From contig JALENW010000012.1 in NCBI GenBank assembly GCA_022766365.1, positions 36,583 through 100,582 of the forward strand: 64,000 nt of DNA, given 5' to 3'. This DNA is from Clostridiales bacterium. GTDB taxonomy: Bacteria; Bacillota; Clostridia; Peptostreptococcales; Anaerovoracaceae. This document shows positions 63,985 through 64,000 of this stretch, one piece after another. A program made the position numbers and the translations under genes. Numbering within the stretch: position 1 is the first letter of the stretch; every line of letters starts with the position of its first letter. Below the pieces are notes generated by a model. It saw only the letters and a list, made by a program, of their open reading frames with translations, made no database searches and was not told the origin of the DNA.

Positions 63985-64000
63985 CCGTTTTCGAGAGCAG

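Overview
This window is chromosomal DNA of a Gram-positive, strictly anaerobic firmicute, most likely a member of the Clostridia. The evidence is the clustered S10/spc/alpha ribosomal operon with zinc-type S14 and L36, a zinc-finger adenylate kinase, AGGAGG-type ribosome binding sites throughout, the ffs-dnaX-ybaB-recR order, an oxygen-defence set (desulfoferrodoxin, rubrerythrin, PerR-like Fur protein), and a sortase-type surface protein. I could not fix the genus; an Anaerovoracaceae or related Peptostreptococcales-like organism is only a guess. I see no rRNA, tRNA, insertion sequence, prophage or cas gene.

Layout: (1) 1-8.4 kb: the 5' part of a D-2-hydroxyacid dehydrogenase, then cobT-cobU-cobS plus a second short CobU-like gene (nucleotide-loop assembly of cobalamin), then an in-frame fusion of a CobC-type phosphatase with the MetN ATPase, followed by metI and metQ; birA faces them. 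(2) 8.7-19.6 kb: two conserved proteins of unknown function (DUF1934 and DUF1846 families), a ClC antiporter, SRP RNA with a consensus promoter, dnaX, ybaB, recR, then an MMPL transporter translationally coupled to a secreted coiled-coil protein. (3) 19.7-26.5 kb: YdbC/PC4-like protein, an uridine-kinase-like fusion protein, a PLD-like protein, a Nim-like flavoprotein, and a divergon of unknown permease + M20 amidohydrolase against an Lrp-type regulator, with a perfect 40-bp palindrome between. (4) 26.6-32.4 kb: desulfoferrodoxin, perR-rubrerythrin under a consensus promoter with a Fur-type operator, and a 901-residue cell-wall protein, separated by long noncoding stretches. (5) 32.8-40.0 kb: complete pstSCAB-phoU-phoPR with Pho-box-like repeats; PstS is circularly permuted. 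(6) 40.3-56.0 kb: S10-spc-alpha operon from rpsJ to rplQ with a structured 5' leader. (7) 56-59.6 kb: PatB-type aminotransferase, three small charged helical (LEA-like) proteins, a pirin. (8) 59.7-64 kb: start of an ethanolamine utilisation locus: pta/eutD, eutS, eutP, eutV, eutW, and at the right edge a tandem hairpin that looks like an EutV (ANTAR) RNA target ahead of the next eut genes.

How parts fit: cobalamin lower-ligand assembly at the left end would serve the adenosylcobalamin-dependent ethanolamine ammonia-lyase expected beyond the right end, and methionine metabolism may be tied to cobalamin through the CobC-MetN fusion. Phosphate uptake has its own sensor-regulator pair in the same cluster. 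The most notable items are the CobC-MetN fusion, the structured leader and long rpsJ-rplC gap of the S10 operon, the repeat-spacer-repeat pair near 27.2 kb, the two perfect palindromes in divergent promoters, the LEA-like trio and the tandem eut hairpins.
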